Positions 62,549-64,000 of a stretch of 64,000 bases of DNA are shown in pieces. The notes under the pieces were generated by a model. It had not been told where the DNA came from. It saw only the letters and a program-made list of their open reading frames with translations, and did not search any database. Made by a program: the position numbers and the translations under genes. The stretch is taken from assembly GCA_050184585.1 (NCBI GenBank), contig JBFXAF010000003.1, positions 310,001-374,000 on the forward strand, written 5' to 3'. Origin of the DNA: JBFXAF01 sp050184585 (GTDB lineage Bacteria; Pseudomonadota; Alphaproteobacteria; Rhizobiales; Rhizobiaceae). Numbering within the stretch: the stretch's first letter is position 1; the number at the start of each line of letters is the position of its first letter.

Positions 62549-64000
62549 TCAGAGGTTCCTGAGCACGGGGGCTGCCTTGTGGCCGAGTACCCGCCAGGTT
62601 CCCACGAGGCCGATGCCGACGGTGAGAACGAGCGCGAAGACGACGGTGCCGACCGCGACCTCCGGAAGGAAGCTGGACGGCAGCGTCATCACCTGGGAAA
62701 CGACGAACCACGCGGCCAGCCCGCCGGCGAACAGGGCGAACACGGCTGTCGCAAGCCCGATCAACATGTATTCGGCCGAGAAAGCCGCAATCAGCGTCCG
62801 GCGCGTCGCGCCGAGTGTCTTGAGAACCACGGCGTCGTGGATCCGCGCCCTGTTTCCGGCGGCGAGCGCGCCAGCCAGCACCAGCACGGACGCGACCAGA
62901 GCCACCGCGGCCGCCGCGCGGATCGCCGTGGCAAGCTGTGCGACGATGCGGTTGACCGTGTCGAGCGCATCCTTGACGCGGACGGTCGTGACCGCCGGAA
63001 AAGCGCGCGTCACGGCATTGAGGACGCGCGATTCGTCGGCCGCGTCCGCCTCCCGGTCGGTGAGGGTGGCCAGCCAGGAATGCGGCGCGCCGGCGAAGGC
63101 GTTGGGCGAGAACACCATGACGAAGTTCATCGCCATCGATTCCCACTCGACCGTGCGCAGGTTTGCGATGCGCGCGGTGATGTTGCGTCCCAACACGTTG
63201 ACGGTGAGGGCATCGCCGATCTCGAGGCCGATCTCACCGGCCTCCTCGGCCGAAAACGAGACGAGAGGGTCGCCGGAATAGTCCGCCGGCCACCACTCGC
63301 CCGCGGCAAGGGTGGCGTTTTCCGGCGGGCTTTCGGAGTAGGTGAGCCCACGGTCGCCGCTGAGCACCCACGCCCCCTCGGGCGGTACCGTGATGTTGCG
63401 TACGTCGACGCCGTTGATCGCCATCACCCGGCCCCTGAGCATCGGAACCTTCACCAGGGCGCCCGCAGGCGATTCGCTTGCGATCAGCGACGAGAATCCG
63501 TCCACGTCGCCGCTCTGTATGTCGACGAAGAAGAAGTTCGGCGCCCGCTCGGGCAGGTTGCCGGATATCTGGCGGCGCAGATTGCCGTCGATCAGCCCGA
63601 GCGCGACCAGCAGCGTCAGTCCGAGGCCCAGCGAAAGAACGACGGATGGCGTCAGCGCCCCCGGCCGGTGGATGTTGCCGATCGCAAGTCTTAACGCGGT
63701 CGAGGAGACGCGGGGGCTGCGTCGCGCGATCCACTGGATCAGCCGTGCGACGCTGCCGAGAAGCACGAAGGCAAACACCGTCGACCCGACGAAAATGGCC
63801 GCCAGCCGGCGATCTTCCGCCACGAGGACAGCGATGGCCGCGAGGCCCAGGGCGATGGCCAATGCGGCGATCAGGTAAGGCGCGCGGGGAAATCCCTTGC
63901 CTTCAAAGCCCATTTCGCGGAACAGCGCCGTGGCAGGCACGTCACGGGCGCGGCCTAGCGGGATCAGCGAAAAGGCGAGCGTCACCAGCACGCCGAACAC
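62549..64000 (-). CDS. FtsX-like ABC transporter permease (YbbP-type), 5' end outside window
   Basis: The last 483 residues of a large permease. Hydrophobic segments near residues 42-62, 67-88, 118-140, 375-395, 412-435 and 445-470 of the visible part flank a soluble periplasmic region of about 210 residues. The final FtsX domain contains AVVLKTLGATRRTLIAAFSAEY, the usual coupling motif, and ends GHKAAPVLRNL. The open frame continues through the right edge, so the protein is longer. YbbP-like permeases pair with an ATPase (YbbA) and are linked to lipid or toxin export; the partner should lie just beyond 64000. Confidence 0.88.
   Translation of the reverse strand: MFGVLVTLAFSLIPLGRARDVPATALFREMGFEGKGFPRAPYLIAALAIALGLAAIAVLVAEDRRLAAIFVGSTVFAFVLLGSVARLIQWIARRSPRVSSTALRLAIGNIHRPGALTPSVVLSLGLGLTLLVALGLIDGNLRRQISGNLPERAPNFFFVDIQSGDVDGFSSLIASESPAGALVKVPMLRGRVMAINGVDVRNITVPPEGAWVLSGDRGLTYSESPPENATLAAGEWWPADYSGDPLVSFSAEEAGEIGLEIGDALTVNVLGRNITARIANLRTVEWESMAMNFVMVFSPNAFAGAPHSWLATLTDREADAADESRVLNAVTRAFPAVTTVRVKDALDTVNRIVAQLATAIRAAAAVALVASVLVLAGALAAGNRARIHDAVVLKTLGATRRTLIAAFSAEYMLIGLATAVFALFAGGLAAWFVVSQVMTLPSSFLPEVAVGTVVFALVLTVGIGLVGTWRVLGHKAAPVLRNL

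Overview
The window is a GC-rich chromosomal segment of an alphaproteobacterium, most likely a member of the Hyphomicrobiales near Mesorhizobium/Phyllobacteriaceae. Supporting signs are an Omp19-type lipoprotein/protease inhibitor, the tkt-gap and DUF4164-zapA neighbourhood, a rhizobial-type RpoH, PhaR with phaAB, DUF2794, an acnA-ccmABCDG block, an Irr-like box, and palindromic intergenic repeats of the kind common in these genomes. I see no rRNA, tRNA, CRISPR array, insertion sequence or prophage. Most of the window is housekeeping DNA with small accessory islands.

Layout: 0-5 kb holds a thioesterase, gap and tkt (minus) and DUF4164-zapA (plus). 4.6-8.3 kb, all minus, has a GST, a CcdAB-type toxin-antitoxin pair, the ABC-F ATPase Uup and thiamine diphosphokinase. 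8.4-12.2 kb is a TPP-riboswitch-led thiBPQ operon with a palindromic repeat between thiB and thiP. 12.3-16.6 kb has an M48 lipoprotein, rpoH and an acyl-CoA dehydrogenase. 16.6-18.9 kb is an operon of two DGPF/YCII proteins and an ECF42-like sigma factor. 19.1-19.9 kb is a small accessory pair whose second gene, a DUF6036-like nucleotidyltransferase, is frameshifted. 20-27 kb has ispG, a lytic transglycosylase, a hybrid histidine kinase, ispA, mtgA and rpmF. 27-31 kb is the polyhydroxyalkanoate region (phaR, phaA, phaB), with three different repeat or foldback structures. 31-37 kb has alr-dadA, another DGPF gene, a LysR/mmsA divergent pair and a fourth YCII gene. 37-46 kb has lysE, typA, an aldo/keto reductase, a divergent hydrolase/HxlR pair, zapE, omp19, a VOC protein, an MBL-fold hydrolase and a DUF1328 micro-gene. 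46-53 kb has an unknown exported protein, then dapF-mtaB-ftsY-yciB and a flavin-type oxidase, then a DUF1127 gene. 52.9-59 kb is ccmA-ccmB-ACT-ccmC-ccmD-ccmG (minus), divergent from acnA. 59-64 kb has DUF1223, DUF2794, GNAT and BI-1/YccA genes and the 3' part of an FtsX-like permease cut by the window end.

Themes: central carbon (gap, tkt, acnA), carbon storage (phaR/A/B), envelope and division (zapA, zapE, mtgA, SLT, alr, dapF, omp19), isoprenoids (ispG, ispA), thiamine salvage and cytochrome c maturation. The points most worth a second look are the frameshifted nucleotidyltransferase pair, an exact CTGC-N3-GCAG (PhaR-type) site upstream of the DUF1127 gene, the TGC-rich operator cluster between phaR and phaA, an Irr-like box between ccmA and acnA, the octamer foldback between phaA and phaB, the 0.3-kb foldback element whose ends supply the stop codons of both neighbouring genes, and the ACT-domain gene inside the ccm operon. 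Gene identities come from recognising protein families in translation; no database search was run.
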